Source of the DNA: Sclerurus mexicanus
Lineage: Eukaryota; Chordata; Aves; Passeriformes; Furnariidae
NCBI GenBank assembly: GCA_013396755.1
Contig: VWZF01001867.1
Span: 1 to 64,000 of the forward strand
Reading direction: 5' to 3'
Length of the DNA stretch: 64,000 nucleotides
Part shown: positions 25,720 to 38,110 of the stretch, piece by piece
Layout: each line of letters opens with the position of its first letter
Numbering within the stretch: position 1 is the first letter of the stretch
Notes under the pieces: generated by a model
Seen by the model: only the letters and a program-made list of their open reading frames with translations
Databases searched by the model: none
Told to the model about the DNA's origin: nothing
Program-made: the position numbers and the translations under genes

Positions 25720-26420
25720 GTGGAAATTATTCCAATTCATAGCATCTATGTTAAGACTAATAAACTTTTTTATATCTTAGTTTGTTTCTTTTTATAGTTT
25801 TTTCTTAGTTCTAAGGAATGTGCCATAACCTTCCAAGAAATTTTTCTAATTTCAAAGATTTTATGATTATCTTAAACTGACCTTCCCATAAAACATTTCA
25901 TAAATAATGAACCTGAGAGAATTGTCTAATATTTAAGAAATTGGCCTCATGTCACAAAAAGAAAATATGTAAAAGGAGCTTGAACTTCTGATTGCAAATC
26001 TGAATGTATTTAAATATGAGAGTCTTGTATCTGAATAATTGTGCTATACAAGTTAATCTTATATGATCTTTGTACAGAGCTTTATCTTGAAACCCTTGCT
26101 CAGGTAATAGGAATTTTCTCTAACTAAAGATCAAGAGGAAAGTACTTTGAAGATATATTGCTACATTATGTAAATTTGAAAAATTTACTGTGCATTTAGA
26201 ACATGAATTTCATACTCTGACCTAATTCTTGCCTACAAGTACACTATGAACATAGTGAAAAAATGGAAAGTTTATCTTTTGATCTCCAACTCTGCCTAAT
26301 TAGGACAAAATACCTGTTTTCAGTAATAACACAAAAATATTCCATAGGAGAAAATTGCAGTTTGTTTTATTTTCATGTGTGAAGTTAAACGTGTAGAATA
26401 CCCCTGCAAGAAGGTTATAC
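25720..26420. other. Unique DNA, no gene seen
   Basis: Very AT-rich sequence of about 700 bp. No open frame of interest, no repeat and no RNA gene was recognised. Confidence 0.5.
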
Positions 26421-26835
26421 TCATAGAATCATAGAATAGTTTGGATTGGGAGGGACCAACCACCACTGCCATGGGGAGAGACACCTGTCACTAGACCATG
26501 TTGCTCAAATCCACATGCTACCTGGCCTGAAACACTTCCAAGGATGGGGCAGCCCCAACTTCTCTGCACAACCTGTTCCAGTGCCTCACTACCCTCACAG
26601 TAAAGAATTCCTTCCTAACCTCTAATCTAAACCTACTCTCTTTCAGTTTAAATTCCTTCTTCTGTCACTACAGGCCCTTTTAAGAAATCACTCACCAGCT
26701 CCCTTGTAGACTCACTTCAGATACTGGAAGATGCTCCAAGGTGTTCCTGGAGCCTACTCTTCTCCAGACTAAACAACCCAAACTCTCACTGTTTGTCTTC
26801 ATAGGAGAAGCTGATCAGGTTCATGGCCCTCCTCT

Positions 26836-27005
26836 ATCACTTGGACAAAGACATTTTCATCAACACATTCCAGGAATCTTCTGTGTTGCTTATGCCCAGC
26901 TGTGCTGTCCCTCCAGCAGATATTAGGGTGGTTGGAGACCCCCATGAGGACTAGGGTCAGTGAATGCAAGGCTGCTCCAATCTGTCTATAAAGGGTTTCT
27001 CAATG
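26836..27005 (-). pseudogene. CR1 ORF2 endonuclease fragment
   Basis: A minus-strand segment encodes LVLMGVSNHPNICWRDSTA, then GHKQHRRFLECVDENVF, matching a short piece of the apurinic-like endonuclease domain at the N-terminus of CR1 ORF2. The family usually has GDFNHP, so D and F are altered here (GVSNHP); loss of that aspartate would remove a metal ligand. The rest of the endonuclease is absent. It abuts RT C-terminal sequence directly. Confidence 0.75.
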
Positions 27006-27009
27006 CCAG

Positions 27010-27395
27010 TCCCATGGTCTCAAGCAGCTGGACCCCAGGCTGTGGCACCAGTCCTGTATCCACTTGTTGATTCTTGAGATTCAGCTGACTCTTTCGAATC
27101 CCTTCCCTTTGACCAGGATGATTGAAAAAATCACCTGCACTCCAGAGTCCCTTACCACTCCTGCCAGTGCTCTGTAATCCTTGATACACCTCAGACTGCT
27201 CCTGTCTGTATCACTGGTGCCCACGTGAAACACCAGCAGTAGATAATAGCCAGTGGACTGTAAGAGGCTTGGTAGTCTCTTGGTGGCATCACTGATGCCA
27301 ACACCTGGTAAGCAGCACACCTCTCTAGAGTGTGCATCAGGTTGGCAAACGGCTATCTCTGTACCTCTCCGAAGAGAGTCACCTTCTACTATCAT
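27010..27395 (-). pseudogene. CR1 ORF1 esterase-domain remnant
   Basis: The minus-strand frame has the SGNH/GDSL-type esterase pattern known from CR1 ORF1. VEGDSLRRG holds the catalytic-serine block. It is followed by SREVCCLPGVGISDATKRLP and then LLLVFHVGTSDT, where the family usually has a G-T-N-D block; here Asn is replaced by Ser. VRDSGVQVIFSIIL matches the next strand. The reading frame breaks around 27081, and the C-terminal D..H block is missing because the element jumps to endonuclease sequence. In intact CR1 this protein assists retrotransposition; here it is a relic. Confidence 0.8.
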
Positions 27396-28689
27396 CCTTC
27401 ACCTGTTCTTAGTTGCTCTGGTTGTTGTATGATGAGCAGATTGGGCTGCCTTACTGAGCTCCAGCATCTCTTCTGATGTGTGTTAAATTAAAATTAGATT
27501 TTCTATGTCAAAAGACTCTCAGTACAGCATCTTTGTGATATTGTACTAAATGGAAGATGAAAAAGCAATATTCCTACTACTAGAAAAATAGGGGTTAGAG
27601 TTTCTGTCTTTGAACCACAGCAAAGTATTTGACTAAAATTTCAGTGAAGCAAATAATGCATCAATAACGTTTGCAATGCTTCCTTAGGTTACTTATGCAA
27701 AACAAACAAGAGGTTTACTTAATGCTGGCATAACTATTCCCCCTATTAGTTTTGATCAATTGCTTTGTGGTCATGTTCATTAGACAGCCCAGTCTGAACT
27801 GCAATTAGATTTTATCCTTTTAAAAGACAAAGCAGAATCCCAAGTCATTAATTAAAGGGTCTGACTACAGTTGGTTACAAGATGGATGTTGCATACCCTT
27901 TACTGATGACTCAACTCAGCAAAACAGAGCACTTTAGTTTTAAGTCACAAATGCTCTAGCACTAATTGAATGCAAACTTTTGCTCTGGTACAGCTGGAGA
28001 AGAGGAAATAATTTCATGTGTAGATTCTTGAAGACATGAAATGCTAATGAGAACCATGTGAATAAGCTAGATTTACATAGGGCAAACTGCAAGTATGAAG
28101 AAAATGTTTGAAATAGGAGAGAGTGAATAATATACATTCTTGCACCACTTATCTCTTGTATGATTTCTCTCAGACACTGACAAACATTAAATATTTACTT
28201 TTCGGACCCATTGTATAATACTGCAGTATCCCAATGGCAAAAATCAATCTATGGTACCCAAGCTCATTACTTCCTTACTGGTTACACTCCATGGGTGTTG
28301 CCCAGTCCTTGCTTTGTGGCAGGCTGCTCCCTCATATTATCCCAAGTTTAGGACATTCCCATTTCAGATATGAATAAATCCATATTCTTGGTCCCTCTCT
28401 TCCTAAACCCACAAAAAGTCTTAAAATAATTGCTGAGCTTTAAGATCTGATGCCACCCGGACAGACAACAAGCTTTACTCAACTGTTCACATGACCATGT
28501 TACACCAAATGCTCCAGGTTTATGTCTCTGCTTCTCCAAAGATTCCCTGTATGACCATGGATAATATCAGAGGCATTTTAGCCAATTTTGAAAGCAGCTA
28601 TGGTACCTTTAGTGCATGAGACTCAGGATTTTGGGGATAAAATGGCAGTATTTCTCAAACTCCCAGGGGTTCTGCAAGGCTCTCAGCAC

Positions 28690-28721
28690 CTTGAGTGCTT
28701 GAGTGCTTGAGTCCTTGAGTG
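28690..28721. repeat. 8-bp tandem repeat, four units
   Basis: CTTGAGTG-type octamers repeat four times with one substitution (GTGC to GTCC). A small minisatellite in unique DNA. Confidence 0.8.
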
Positions 28722-31697
28722 GTAACTGGGGAGAAGCACGAAAAGTGAGGTTGAAGGTAAAGGTGAAAATGGGATGCAGTAACTAAAGTTTCAAAGGAAT
28801 TTTTTAAGGATTTTTTTTTAATTAAAAAGAAAAAAAGTCAGAGTTTTTTTTTTTAAATACAGGACTCACTGATGCTGTCATCTGGTATCTGTTTGGATGT
28901 CTTTCCCTTTTCATGAGTTTGGAATAACAAGATTATTACCTAGAAGCTTTAAAAGAAGAAGGAAAAGCTGCTTGTTGCTAGCGAGGGAAAAGTATAATGC
29001 AGACCTTGGCAATAAGGGCCTGCAGCTCTACCCGTCATCTCAGCATGCAGCCGGAGTTGCTAACTCAGCTATAAGAGAGCCAAAGCACACAGAGAGGCTT
29101 TTTGTCTTGGCTTTTTTTTTTAATTATCTTATTTTCCATTATTAATAAGAAACCCACAGAAAATAGAAATAGAAATTGTAGATAAACACAAAAGCCTATT
29201 TTTAGTCTGTGAGATATATGAGATGGTACACTGCAGCCACGGGAGGTTATCTTCCACTTCTCTGAAGTTCTCATCATAAGTTTACCTACACAGCTGTCTG
29301 CTGCATATTATCTCCCAGAAATGCTCTCTGGCACTACCAAGTGCCCTTGCACCAGGCTGAGGGGATGGCAAAGAAAAGCCTTGCAGTTTACTTGAGGAAG
29401 GTTGTCTCGTATACATGTCCTCTAGGATGAGACTGAAAATGAAAAATGAGCTGGGTTCTCCCATGATCGCCAAACAGAGCCAAAAACTCAGGAAAATTCC
29501 ACCACCATCAGAACAACAACAAAACTGAATAAAACCCTGAAACATTATAGCAAGAATAGGCTTTACTTCAGAACAGCATTTCTAGCACAGGGAGTCAGAA
29601 TTTAGTAAATAATATTTTTCTTCTGCTTGTAATGATTTTCATGTAGATATTCATAGACCTTGGGAAAAAAAATCTAGATATCAAACCTCCGTTTCATCTG
29701 TTTCTGATAGTGAGCAAAACGCTGAGCTGAAAGCACTGAGGTAAATCATAATGTTCAACAGGTTGTCTTCAGCAGACAACTGGCAGCAAAAATCATGCCC
29801 AGATTTGTCTGTGATACATCATTCAAGATTAGAGACAATTTAAGGAAATTCATCCATGAATAGGAGGAAAAAAGGAAAAATGCTCTTAGTTTTCCTGGTT
29901 GTGGGGGATCTGAAGAATTTGTAACTGAATAAGTTGATAATGAGCTTTCATGCTGAATAATGTTTAAATCAAAATATGGGAAAAGGTCTATAATTTAGGT
30001 TACTAAAAGAAAAGAATATTTACATAAACAGCACAAAACTTTCAATGTTACTAATCTAAGGACAGAATTCGCTGTATTTTCAGTTCAAAATTACTTCTAT
30101 ACAGACATTTAAGTTACTTAAAGCACAGAAGTTGGAAGCAAAATGAAATATTTGAAATCACAGAAATGACAATTTCACCCATTATTTCTTCATGAAAATT
30201 CTCAATATTTTGATTTCCAATGTTTTTATGGTTTAAATTTTCAACACTTCCTGATCTTTTTAGGACAAAAAATTATTTTCTCATCTTTATTTATTAAAGT
30301 CTTTTTGAATGGAATAATGAAGACACTTAAAAAGGTGTTTTGCCTGTGATTAAATATATTCCTTAGAGGAACCACATCCAACCTTAAAAGAAAGAAAATT
30401 AAGCTTTTGATTGAATATTCATGGAATGGCATGAGCATTTTCTCATTGATTTCAGTGGGTTACTTTTCTAGTACAACACGAAGGGCTTCACTTTCAGAAA
30501 TGCAGATGTATTGTTGCATGTTTAAACACTCATAGGCACGTAGTTGCAAACTCTTCCACTGATCATGTGTAGAGATTGTCCTTCCAGTCTTGCAGACTTT
30601 TACACGTATTGGAAGATGACATGCATATTTGTGTGCCTTCGTGTATCTATATTGAAAATAACATAAAATATTTATATATTTTGGGCTGCAGCTTCGGATT
30701 GAGTATGCTTTTCTCTCCTAAAAGAAACACCAAAAAAAACCCCAGAGATTGGTAGAAGCCTAGATTTGTTTGGGATTTTTTGATATATTGCTGCTCATTA
30801 GACAGCCTCCCTCTTACTAATTTATCACTTTAAAATCAGATTCAGCACAAAGAACCAGCCTGCAAAAGGTAAAAATATATATATAAATTATACTGACCAG
30901 TTCACATTAGTGTGAGTCAGAAACACCAAGGTGTTTGTATTTATCACCATCTGCTTTGATGGGGCACCATTCGTTTCACTTATCATTTGATTCCTTTCAA
31001 TTATTTCTTCTTAGGAAGAAGTAGAATCAGCATTATTTAGGTAGGATTGTGTTTGCCCAACAGGTTTTGTAAAGTCCACTAAAAGAAAGCAGTTGCTAGA
31101 TACTTGTGCATTAGGTTTAGAGCTTTCCTCCAATATCTGCCTACTTTCTGGTTTTAAAATCTATTTGGTTTTTTTTTAGTATTACAGGAAGCCGACACAG
31201 ATTTAGCCATTTAAGCTCAAAAGAGTGTAGCAAAATCATATGCCTATGTTTTTGCAATTCCAGGGTAACACACTTCGGTCTGGAATAACAATCAATTTGA
31301 AAATCTACCAAGGAATATTGCTGTGTGCCTTACTGTTTGGATTGGGGTTTTGGGGGGTTGGGGATTGTGCTCTTTGGGTTTCTTTTTCCTCAATTTTGGA
31401 AGCCCTGAGAATCGTCAGCAAACACATGGAACACATGATTCTAAACATAAAATAAAAATGCCAGAATTAGCTCTAGGTTTGCACAAGCTGCTTTGGTGCA
31501 CTAAGTTGTTATAGGTAATGCCTGCCACCTTCACACATCTTTCCCCACCATCATCTTCCCCAAGACAAAAGTGAGCTAGCTGCATATATGCAAGGGACAA
31601 CCACGTACCCAAGTTCAGGAAGGGCTCCTGGACTGTAAATCCCAAAGCAGTTCTCTCAGCATTTCTGCATTACTCCCTACCAACCAGCTGGGTATGC

Positions 31698-31749
31698 TGG
31701 GCATCATAAATTTAATCCTAGAGAGTTGGGCATCATGAATTTAATTCTA
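31698..31749. repeat. Imperfect 30-bp direct duplication
   Basis: GGGCATCATAAATTTAATCC and GGGCATCATGAATTTAATTC lie about 30 bp apart and differ at two positions. It looks like an older local duplication. Confidence 0.75.
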
Positions 31750-34700
31750 ACCTCCAATTTGCTCTGGGAATTGCTGTGGTGACAGTCAAATGTCAGATGT
31801 AAATTTACAAATATGAGTTGATACATCTTCTATGAGTCGCTTTTACTTTCAGTGACAATTTTTGCTCCTATTTCTGGCATTTTATCTGACTCTGGGCTTC
31901 TCTTGCCCCAGTTCTGGACACTTGGATGTTAAAGAATATTGGAAAGGAGGAAATCTTCCCCTGAGAGTTGGTGCTGACACCAAAGAAACACTATGTTTGA
32001 GGGTCCAGTTCAAATTCCAGTAAAGCAATATGGACAGTACTCATCTCTCAGTATTTGAGTCATTGCAATTGGGTGAAGAGGACTCTGACTTCCATGAAAT
32101 GTTAGGTGTTCTTCTCTCCAATGTTTCATTTGGCCCTCCTTTGCAGGAGATTATTTTCAGATTGCCAGTTAATCACTCGGCAGTCCCTGCCATTAAAGAC
32201 TTCCCTGTACTTCACTTAGCCTCAGCTGAAAATGAAGACCAGGACGCTGAAAGATTTAGCAGGGGGCTTTGAGAACCATGGAAGAGGAGCACTGTGTTTA
32301 ACACTGCTTTATGAGACACATGTCACCCTTTGAGCTTCACAAACATCTGTCTTTCTCTGGGTAGTCAAAGGAGACGGGGAAAAATCATATTTAATTGTGA
32401 GAAAGAAAAACAATTTTCAATAGCTTTTTAAAGAAGGAATTGCACAAAGATGCCCCTAAAGTAAGAAGTCCACAAATATTCCTGAACCATCACAACAGTT
32501 ACACAATCCCAACAATTTCTGTGCCAGAAACCCTCTGGCAGCTAAGGCTGGTCCTATTTAGCTCCAGAACTCCTGTCTGTGACAAAACACTAACCAAACT
32601 CATGGCAAATAGTGTAACCTGCATCCTCCTAACCTCTCTAAATAGTAGACAAGTTTTGTGTTTAGAGATCAGGAATATATTTGCCTATGTGTTTTGTTTG
32701 TTTGCAAAACAGGGACTCATGGGGGCACAGCAGGACAACTGGGCCTCCATCTGTTGTGCAGAGCTATGTTTTCTTTCTGCAAGGTATACAAGAAATAACC
32801 AACACTTCATTAGGAAAGACTATTTTGACCTTCCCTTTAAAATATGCCTTAGTTTGCCTAAGAAGCTATAGCTTGATGGCTCTGACCTCACCAACCAGTA
32901 GTACTGAGAAGACAAAATAGTCACAAGAAAAGCACAAAAAACCAGTTTGTGCACTGCCACAAGCATCTTGAAGGAGCACGTGGAAGCTACAGGCTCTGAG
33001 GTTTTTTCCCATCTCTTACATGGTGCTTCCCTAAGCTACAGGAGTGATGTGAGAGTGGAGACCACTGACATATTCTGTCCCTTGCAATGTGTGGAGAACA
33101 GGGATGATTTATGCAAAACATAGGATACAGCAACAAGTTCCCCTCTGAATATTGCCCTGAAAGCTTGGAAAGGAGATTCAAGTCTTTAAGTGGCACATAG
33201 ATGTTTGATGATTTTTACAAAAATCTCTTCATAATCAAACGTAGGTATCTCCACCTTATAGGCTGCCCAGTCTTTATTTGCAAAATCCTATGAGGACTTG
33301 CAGAAGTTTGGGACAAACAGCTTCCTTCCCAGGCAGATACCAGCTCTGCCCCAGTCCCACCCTTATGCTACCCCAAGACAACTCCAGGACATCACTCAGC
33401 TCATCACCAGGCTCCCCTGTCTGCCTCAAACCTTTAATGTGATGTTTCTGACACAAAACAATATTACCCAGGTGTTCAGTCAAAAATCCCATGCTCTTGG
33501 CAGTGAGGGAGGAAGGTAAGGAAAGGGAGAAGGAAGAAGCAGGTAGATATGGAGAAAAGGTATAGGGATTTCTGAGATACCTGGCTAGAGTGGTTGTACA
33601 ACCCAGGATTGTGTTAGACAAACAGAATCTGTGTGTTGAAGTTTGTGAAAGGGCACAATCTGCCAGACGTTCCCCATCACAAGAAGTGAACATGCTTCTG
33701 ACTAAAGTTTTCTTCATAAATACTTTCCTTCTCCAAAGGGCAGCATCTGGACTTTAGAGTGCTATCATAAAGCCTATCTTTTGGGGTACAAGATGTGCAG
33801 CATAGGAGTAGTTTAGACAGTAAACCTGGAAGGCTATTAGACATCAGGAAAAATACCAAAGGCAAGAACAAGTGCAATTAATAAAACATAAAACATTTGC
33901 TCCATAAAAATCTATAATATCATCATTACTGCTTCAAATTAGTTGAAGAGTAATTACCCCCAAGATGTTCCAGCACCTTCTACATCTTGCTTGCAAAAGT
34001 TTGACAAAACTGGAAAGACGTAGTAAAGATAAAGATATAAAACTCTCTTGGATTAATAAGGGGAAAAGAATTAAAATAAATTATTTTAAGTGGAATGACA
34101 ATAAAAACAAAATCAGACAGCACTAGTTATCTGTGTAGGTAACAAGCACATGCAGTATCTGAACCACAGTGAAGGTGACCTTGCATGGTCTCATCTGATA
34201 GAAAAGCAGATTAAAATTCCTATCTATCTCAACTATTGTCATTACCACTTTCAATAAACAATACAAACCTAGTGGAAGAATCTAGCTGATTGTTTACGTG
34301 AGTAAGTGCTTGATTTGCTGAAACTGTCCTGCCTTTTGTGCTGAGGTCATTTAGACAAAGAATTTATTAACCACTTTTAGGGACACAGCAATGTTTTGTG
34401 AACAGGGTAGAAAAAGTACTTATGAAGCTTTACTTTAAAGAAGGTCTCCTCACAAGATTTGTGAAATGGGATTCAATATCATAAATATTTTCAGCTTCTG
34501 TTGGCGAGAAGGAAAAAAAGAATACTTCTATATCCCGGTGTTGTAAAGGCAGCCGAAAATTGAAGGTTAAGATTGTCTTTGAGACATATTCCTCCTCTGT
34601 CCTTTGAGCCATATTCCACCCTCTTTCCTAGACCAGATAAAATTTACTGGAGACAGCAAGCGTGTGCTCCAGGAAGGGGTGAACGTGGTCAGCTCAAAAA

Positions 34701-35890
34701 CCCTTTGGTGCACTCAGTGAGTGTCAGGTGCAGCAGAGGAACAGGCATCTCTTTCTTGCCCAAGAAAACAAAGGAGAGAGGGAGGAGGATGTGCTGAGAA
34801 TGCATGGAGAAAGTGAAGGGAAAGAAAGATGGGCTGCTGGATGCCCTTCCCTCCCACCAGATCCTGAGAAGAACAGTACTGTGCTCTATACTGTGCTAAA
34901 ACATGACATTTAGACTTAAGCACTTTAAACAGTCCCCTGAGCTATGTTGAGGGTGCAGAACAGCTGTATGTATAATTAAGTAAAGCTAATTACAATAAAT
35001 TAAGTTAACTAGAAAACCAGTCACAGCTTTTATTTGTAAAAGTTCTGTTGTTGTCAGAGTTGAAACTGCTGCAGGGCAAGACGCTGGGCCACCACGGATT
35101 GTCAGAGATCTAGTCACTTAGTTTCATTTTTAAAACAAATTTGGTAACTGGAAAATGCTGGAGTAATAGCAAGGTTGTTCATGTGTTCCAAATTTAGCAA
35201 CTAGACAAGGCTGCTGATCTCTCTGGGATAATTGTAGAGCTGAAGTACATGCCTTCTCTTTCTCTTGGCTACAGAAGACTTCAGAATGCTCAAGTTGGCA
35301 CAGAAATATGCTGTGAATGTTTTCTTTGGCCATCTACCCAGCCGTGTCTGCACAGCTCTACTCTAAAACTGTTACAGGTGCAAAAACGTTTGTTCTAGCT
35401 CAGCTTTTAAACATAACACAGAGTCCAGTGAACATGTAGTCCACCTCCATGGAAGTCAGCAAACTTACATATTTATGCTGTTAGTGAGTCCTGTCAGAGA
35501 GCACGGTTTGCCTACCCATTTATTGACTTTCCTGTTTCAAGTTGTGCCAGGGAAAAAGAGGCAACCTGCCAGGAGCAAGCTTTATTCTGTTGCATCTGGT
35601 AGAGAATGTAATGTAACCAGATGAATGGTAGAAACTCTGGATTTACGGTGGCATCACTGCCTTGAGTATCAACTCCGGGAAGCACAACACACAGTATTGG
35701 TTGCAAAAGTTTTCTGAATTTGAGCAGAATTTGGGTCTAGCTGAGGAAATGTAGGAAGTACAAACCTCTGGAATCGAGGCAAAGACACCAGGAAAGTGTC
35801 ATTGTTGCCTTTTTCCTCCTTTTTCCCAGAATATCTGCTGCTGTCCACTCTCAGAAACAGGACAGCGAGCTGGAAGATCGTTGATCTCAC

Positions 35891-35983
35891 CTTATACAAG
35901 TATGATGATTGCACAGTCTGCTCCTTCAGTTTCTGCTCCTTCAGTTGCAGGATGTATTCAGGAAGGAACAAATTGTGGTTCAG
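35891..35983 (-). other. Possible small coding exon inside a long open frame
   Basis: On the minus strand a pyrimidine-rich acceptor (GCTGTGTGCCAG) and a near-consensus donor (TATAAG then GTGAGA) enclose 93 nt, 31 codons, phase 0-0. The peptide is helix-like and includes YILQLKEQKLKEQTVQS, where LKEQ is repeated because of a 15-bp-period duplication. The surrounding minus-strand frame is open for 176 codons (35669-36199), which is long for this composition but still possible by chance. No family was recognised. Confidence 0.17.
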
Positions 35984-37814
35984 CTGGCACACAGCAAAGA
36001 GAAGCCAAAGGCTGTGAAAATTCCTCCTGTGCTCAGTGCTGGATGCTGGATTTAAAGACCAGATTGTGAGAGGGAGAGCGATCTTTCTTTGCAGAGTAAT
36101 GACTTTACTTTGTGCAAGGAGAAAGGAATTACATTGGCAGCAGCTTTGATTCTGCCTTCTCCCCACAACAAGGCATCTCCATGTGCTAGACTGCTCCATG
36201 CATCACTGCTTCAAAGTGCTTGCTTCTCTCCAATCCTCTCCTGGAACAGTGCAAAAAATGCCCCTCTGTTGCCCCAGACTGGGGTAAAACCTGGAGTGAG
36301 CCTCATAGCAGTAAAAATACCATTGAAGACTACATTTAATTCATCTACATTTACCTTATTGGGTAAGAAGGGATGTCACCACAGTAAAGATTTTTAGAAT
36401 AAAAATGAGTCAGTAACTATCTTTAAAGGACTCAGTTTAAGGGTAGGCGTAATGCAATCCACACAGACTGTGAAATTATTCTCATCAGGGGGCTTAAAGC
36501 AATGTTTCTGGGAACCAAGGTGAATTAAAGTTTGACCTTCTTTTTAATACTGTCTTTCTTTCCACTTTCTCTTAAATACATATACACTTGTTCTCAGGTT
36601 TCAGGAATGAGCTGTATTGATCCTGTTTTTGGAGATCAGTCATAGTGGTAAACAGCAAGTCTCTGTGATTTATGATTGGGCTTGCTGATAGTACCTTAGA
36701 GATGTCTAAGAACCTGCAGCTGAAGATCCAGCTTTAGGAACCAGGAATTTAAGCCTTTCAGGTATAGCTTTGCCAGCTGTGGTCATTTGTGAGATGAAAA
36801 CAAATCAGATGAGACAGCAGTGATTATTACCAGCAATACTGATCACTGTTCAGCCCATGAAAAACAGACTGTTGTGGTTTTATAATATTCTTCAACATCC
36901 TCTTCCCCCAAGCCATCATTGATCAGTCCTTTAAAAAAAGCTAAACATGCAAAATTTATAATAACACCAATAGTAATGAAGAGAGAGTGTCAGAACTATT
37001 ATGCATGTCATAGAGTTGACAAAATTAGAAAATGTTTTAGGTGATTAAGAATTCAGACCAGTCAAAAGTGCTTTTGTTGCTGTATTGACTCACAATGTGA
37101 TTTCATACCAGCTACTCTAAGAACACAGCTACTGTGTGCAAGTCCTGGTTAGTCATCCTAAATGACAGTAATACAAAGTAAAACTGTATTTGTGAACACT
37201 AAGATTAATTAATGTGTTTTCTTGCCATTATACTTGGTGAAAACAGGGGTAGTACAGAACACACTCATACCATAGCCATGCTTACACCATTATCTTTCTT
37301 TTCTGTCTGACAATGATGGATATAAAGGCATCCTATATTACAGATAAACCTGTCAGTGGCAGGAAAGACTGAGTTGGAAAAGAGCCTCCTTAAATTCCTA
37401 GCTTTAAATTCAGTGATTTTCACTGCAAACTAAGTGATACAAGAATAAACTTGGCTACACAGGCTGGATGTTGCCATGATATTGATAGAAAAGGCTGTTG
37501 TACATTGCAGCTTCATTTCTGGCTGCACAGCATGGAGCAGAGTGCTTAGGGGGAAGTCTACCACCCTCTGAGCCACTGCTAAATCTGCCCTTTGGTACTG
37601 ATGGGAAAATGTCAGAATGCCTGAGACTCGTAAGCTGGTTTGTAACATTACATCATTTGACACAAACACAACAGCAGCAGCAGCAGCAGCTAACAACTGT
37701 GGGGAAAACCCTGCAGGTAAATGGCACATCTGTATTGATCAAGTGCCGCTTAGAAAGGCATTGAAAACATGCCACTCTTTATTAGCAGTGATTGAAGGCA
37801 CAAATTTTTAAGAC
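35984..37814. other. Unique DNA, no gene seen
   Basis: No transposon or gene recognised. Contains a short CAG run (37672-37690). The overlapping frames near 36089-36397 and 37430-37764 are on opposite strands of the same DNA and show no motif. Confidence 0.5.
37672..37690. repeat. (CAG)6 trinucleotide microsatellite
   Basis: About six CAG units follow an ACACAAACACAA stretch. In one short plus-strand frame it would read as polyglutamine, but nothing indicates that the frame is translated. Confidence 0.85.
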
Positions 37815-38110
37815 TGGGAGGAATCATTATGATTTGATAGTCTGATCTCCTGTACAACAGGAGTCAGGGGAATCCTCTGGCACAAGACCAACTGCCATGT
37901 TTATAGGACATATTTTCTAGGAAAGAAAGTGTAACCTTAATTTTTTAAAAAGTCTTTGAAAGAAGAGCCATCTCAGTCCTTCACAATGTGCCCCAATAGC
38001 TAATCAAGCTCAGCAGTACTGTATTCTATTACTCTTAGTAATCTCTGATAATTGGTTTATAGACATTAAGAGTAAAACTTGAACAACTTTGGGCAATTTC
38101 AGTTGTGGTC
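37815..38110 (-). mobile_element. Ancient CR1/L3-like LINE relic, antisense
   Basis: The plus strand reads GAATCATTATGATTTGATAG, then TCTGATCTCCTGTACAACAG, which follows the reverse-complement 3' end of an old amniote CR1-like LINE as I remember it (a 'TCTGACCTCCTGTATAACAC' phrase). Further along, TTAAAAAGTCTTTGAAAGAA, GCCATCTCAGTCCTTCACAA and CCAATAGCTAATCAAG fit the continuing consensus loosely. Divergence is high, so the copy is probably older than the bird radiation. Limits are approximate. Confidence 0.42.

Larger units (their letters stand above)
26421..27480 (-). mobile_element. Internally deleted CR1 LINE, antisense
   Basis: The plus strand begins TCATAGAATCATAGAATAG, the reverse complement of the CR1 octamer end, so the element runs right to left. 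Three non-adjacent parts of a full-length CR1 lie in correct order. From 5' to 3' on the minus strand they are an ORF1 esterase-domain segment (about 27395-27010), an ORF2 endonuclease segment (about 27005-26836, with NICWRDSTAGHKQ), and the ORF2 C-terminal/3' UTR segment (about 26835-26421). Two internal deletions must have removed the rest of ORF1 and about 1.5-2 kb of ORF2. The 5' limit near 27480 is approximate. It cannot be active. Confidence 0.88.
27481..35890. other. Unique DNA, no gene seen
   Basis: More than 8 kb without a recognisable gene or young transposon. Small structures are an 8-bp tandem (28690-28721), T- and A-rich tracts (28800-28857) and a duplicated phrase at 31698-31749. 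The largest plus-strand frame (32440-32871, 143 codons) has no motif and no good splice context. The 147-codon minus frame at 33274-33717 likewise shows nothing recognisable. Confidence 0.5.

Noticed and set aside
32440..32871. 143-codon plus-strand open frame
   Set aside because: No recognisable domain, a second overlapping frame on the same strand, and no acceptor or donor pattern that fits.
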